From: Candidatus Nitrosopumilus sp.
Lineage (GTDB): Archaea; Thermoproteota; Nitrososphaeria; Nitrososphaerales; Nitrosopumilaceae
DNA: 5,369 nt
Assembly (NCBI GenBank): GCA_013002265.1
Contig: JABDKK010000009.1
Coordinates: 1 to 5,369 of the forward strand
Reading direction: 5' to 3'
The notes under the pieces are model-generated. The model made no database searches, had not been told where the DNA came from, and saw nothing but the letters and a program-made list of their open reading frames with translations. Below, one piece after another: positions 4,887 through 5,369 of the stretch. Each line of letters begins with the position of its first letter. The first letter of the stretch is position 1. The translations under genes and the position numbers were made by a program.

Positions 4887-5024
4887 ATGGAAACATGTCC
4901 AAAATGTTCAAACAAAATCCTTGTTAGCAAGACAAACATTTCAGTTCACGCAGAGCAGCCGTGGAGAAAGATCCAGGCAAAGATCTGCTCTGATTGCAAC
5001 TTTGTGGAGCTAATCCACAACTAA
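4887..5024 (+). CDS. 45-residue zinc-ribbon microprotein
   Basis: This short frame encodes a compact four-cysteine zinc ribbon: CPKC at residues 4-7 and CSDC at 34-37, 26 residues apart, each followed by the turn expected of a zinc knuckle (CSNKILV and CNFVELI). Between them a basic, Trp-containing stretch (QPWRKIQAKI, 24-33) would form the central strands. Four correctly spaced cysteines in so short a frame are very unlikely by chance. An in-frame TAA at 4875 fixes the start at ATG 4887. No ribosome site or good TATA box lies close by. A T8 run directly after the stop suggests single-gene transcription. Zinc ribbons of this size usually bind nucleic acid or act as small subunits or adaptors; the partner here is unknown. 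Confidence 0.78.
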   Translation: METCPKCSNKILVSKTNISVHAEQPWRKIQAKICSDCNFVELIHN

Positions 5025-5032
5025 TTTTTTTT
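5025..5032 (+). terminator. T8 tract directly after the zinc-ribbon stop codon
   Basis: Eight consecutive T residues begin at the base after the TAA. Oligo-T runs on the sense strand are the main intrinsic termination signal in archaea, so this probably ends the zinc-ribbon transcript and separates it from the next gene. Confidence 0.5.
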
Positions 5033-5106
5033 GGAGAGAAATGTCTTGGAAAATAACATAAAAGTGATGTAGTACAATGTTGCCTGCATAGACAAGCCCC
5101 ACAAAC

Positions 5107-5113
5107 AAAGGAG
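5107..5113 (+). promoter_or_regulatory. Shine-Dalgarno sequence before the last gene
   Basis: AAAGGAG is the best Shine-Dalgarno match in the window. It lies 11 bases before the TTG at 5125, a little further than ideal. A closer ATG at 5115 opens only a six-codon frame, so TTG 5125 is the only useful start served by it. Confidence 0.45.
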
Positions 5114-5122
5114 TATGTGTAA

Positions 5123-5146
5123 AATTGGCATGTGAAATTGCCAATT
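5123..5146 (+). repeat. Perfect 8-bp inverted repeat spanning the TTG start codon
   Basis: AATTGGCA (5123-5130) and TGCCAATT (5139-5146) are exact reverse complements around an 8-base spacer. In RNA this could form a hairpin hiding the TTG start at 5125-5127; in DNA it has the form of a dimeric repressor site. The symmetry is seen; the regulatory role is inferred. Confidence 0.5.
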
Positions 5147-5369
5147 CTGCAAACATATGCAAGTCTATATTGGATCTGGAAAGTAACATATGTTTTGTTG
5201 GAATAATCAACAGCCATGGAAGGTTGGTAGATCATTCCAAAAAACAAAACGAGTCAGTAGAGAATCTGGAAAAGATTGACTGGACAATGCTGTGCATGCA
5301 GACAAGACTGCACATATCAATGCAAAATGACCATGATGAGAATTTTGGCAGGTTTGGCTATGGTATAAC
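5125..5369 (+). CDS. Nitrososphaerota-type small protein (DUF6659-like), 3' end outside window
   Basis: The frame is open from 5092 to the window end; 81 codons are visible from the proposed TTG start. The pattern recalls a small protein family common in ammonia-oxidising archaea: an N-terminal helix (NICKSILDLESN, 10-21), a strand and turn (ICFVGIINSHGRLVDH, 22-37), a variable charged loop (38-50), a helix with MQTRLHISMQNDHDEN (57-72), and FGRFGYGI (73-80), where relatives have FGPV-Y. The fold is probably Roadblock/profilin-like; many copies occur per genome and their function is not established. The family name is from memory and uncertain. TTG 5125 is the only start codon between the in-frame stop at 5089 and the conserved region; a strong AAAGGAG precedes it and an inverted repeat covers it. 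The C-terminal part lies outside the window. Confidence 0.72.
   Translation, partial: MACEIANSANICKSILDLESNICFVGIINSHGRLVDHSKKQNESVENLEKIDWTMLCMQTRLHISMQNDHDENFGRFGYGI

Noticed and set aside
4810..5013. 67-codon plus-strand frame overlapping the zinc-ribbon gene
   Set aside because: A different phase encodes two correctly spaced CxxC knuckles from 4887; this one gives a Gln/Ser/Thr-rich product with no motif.
5152..5192. Two copies of ACATATG 33 bases apart
   Set aside because: Both lie in the coding part of the last gene and are short, self-complementary AT-rich words.
4924..5247. Two minus-strand frames (107 and 66 codons) near the window end
   Set aside because: They run antisense to both the zinc ribbon and the Nitrososphaerota-type gene, which show recognisable protein patterns on the plus strand.

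Overview
The window looks like chromosomal DNA from an ammonia-oxidising archaeon of the Nitrosopumilus type (Nitrososphaerota/Thaumarchaeota). It is AT-rich. It carries a group II chaperonin (thermosome) subunit and deoxyhypusine synthase, both of archaeal or eukaryotic type. Several genes have TATA-like boxes about 24-35 bases before the start codon and little or no leader. The last gene resembles a small protein family that I recall mainly from this phylum. The genus is inferred from style and cannot be proven here. There is no sign of an insertion sequence, CRISPR array, tRNA or rRNA.

Layout. Bases 1-1066 (+) hold the C-terminal two thirds of a divergent thermosome subunit whose start lies before the window. 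It has lost a conserved ATPase aspartate and ends in a histidine-rich tail. Facing it on the minus strand is a degenerate universal stress protein (1280-1711), preceded by a small single-pass membrane protein (1959-2177). An 87-base divergent promoter region separates that gene from a 74-residue protein of unknown function (2265-2489, +), followed by deoxyhypusine synthase (2591-3532).

Directly behind deoxyhypusine synthase come three small membrane-protein reading frames: a 32-residue single-pass peptide, a 44-residue single-pass peptide, and an 83-residue protein that looks like the S2-S3-S4 part of a voltage-sensor domain. The last two lie in the same frame, separated only by two stop codons. 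Together they read like one four-helix voltage sensor without a pore, either broken or split. Then come a hemerythrin-like di-iron protein with its own promoter (4163-4708), a 45-residue zinc ribbon (4887-5024), and the 5' part of a Nitrososphaerota-type small protein (5125 to the window end) whose TTG start lies inside a perfect 8-bp inverted repeat.

The genes do not form one pathway. Themes are protein folding and translation-factor maturation (thermosome, deoxyhypusine synthase), stress or oxygen/metal handling (stress protein, hemerythrin, histidine-rich tail), and small membrane proteins. Most worth following are the interrupted voltage sensor, the chaperonin with altered ATPase residues and metal-binding-like tail, and the hairpin over the final gene's start.
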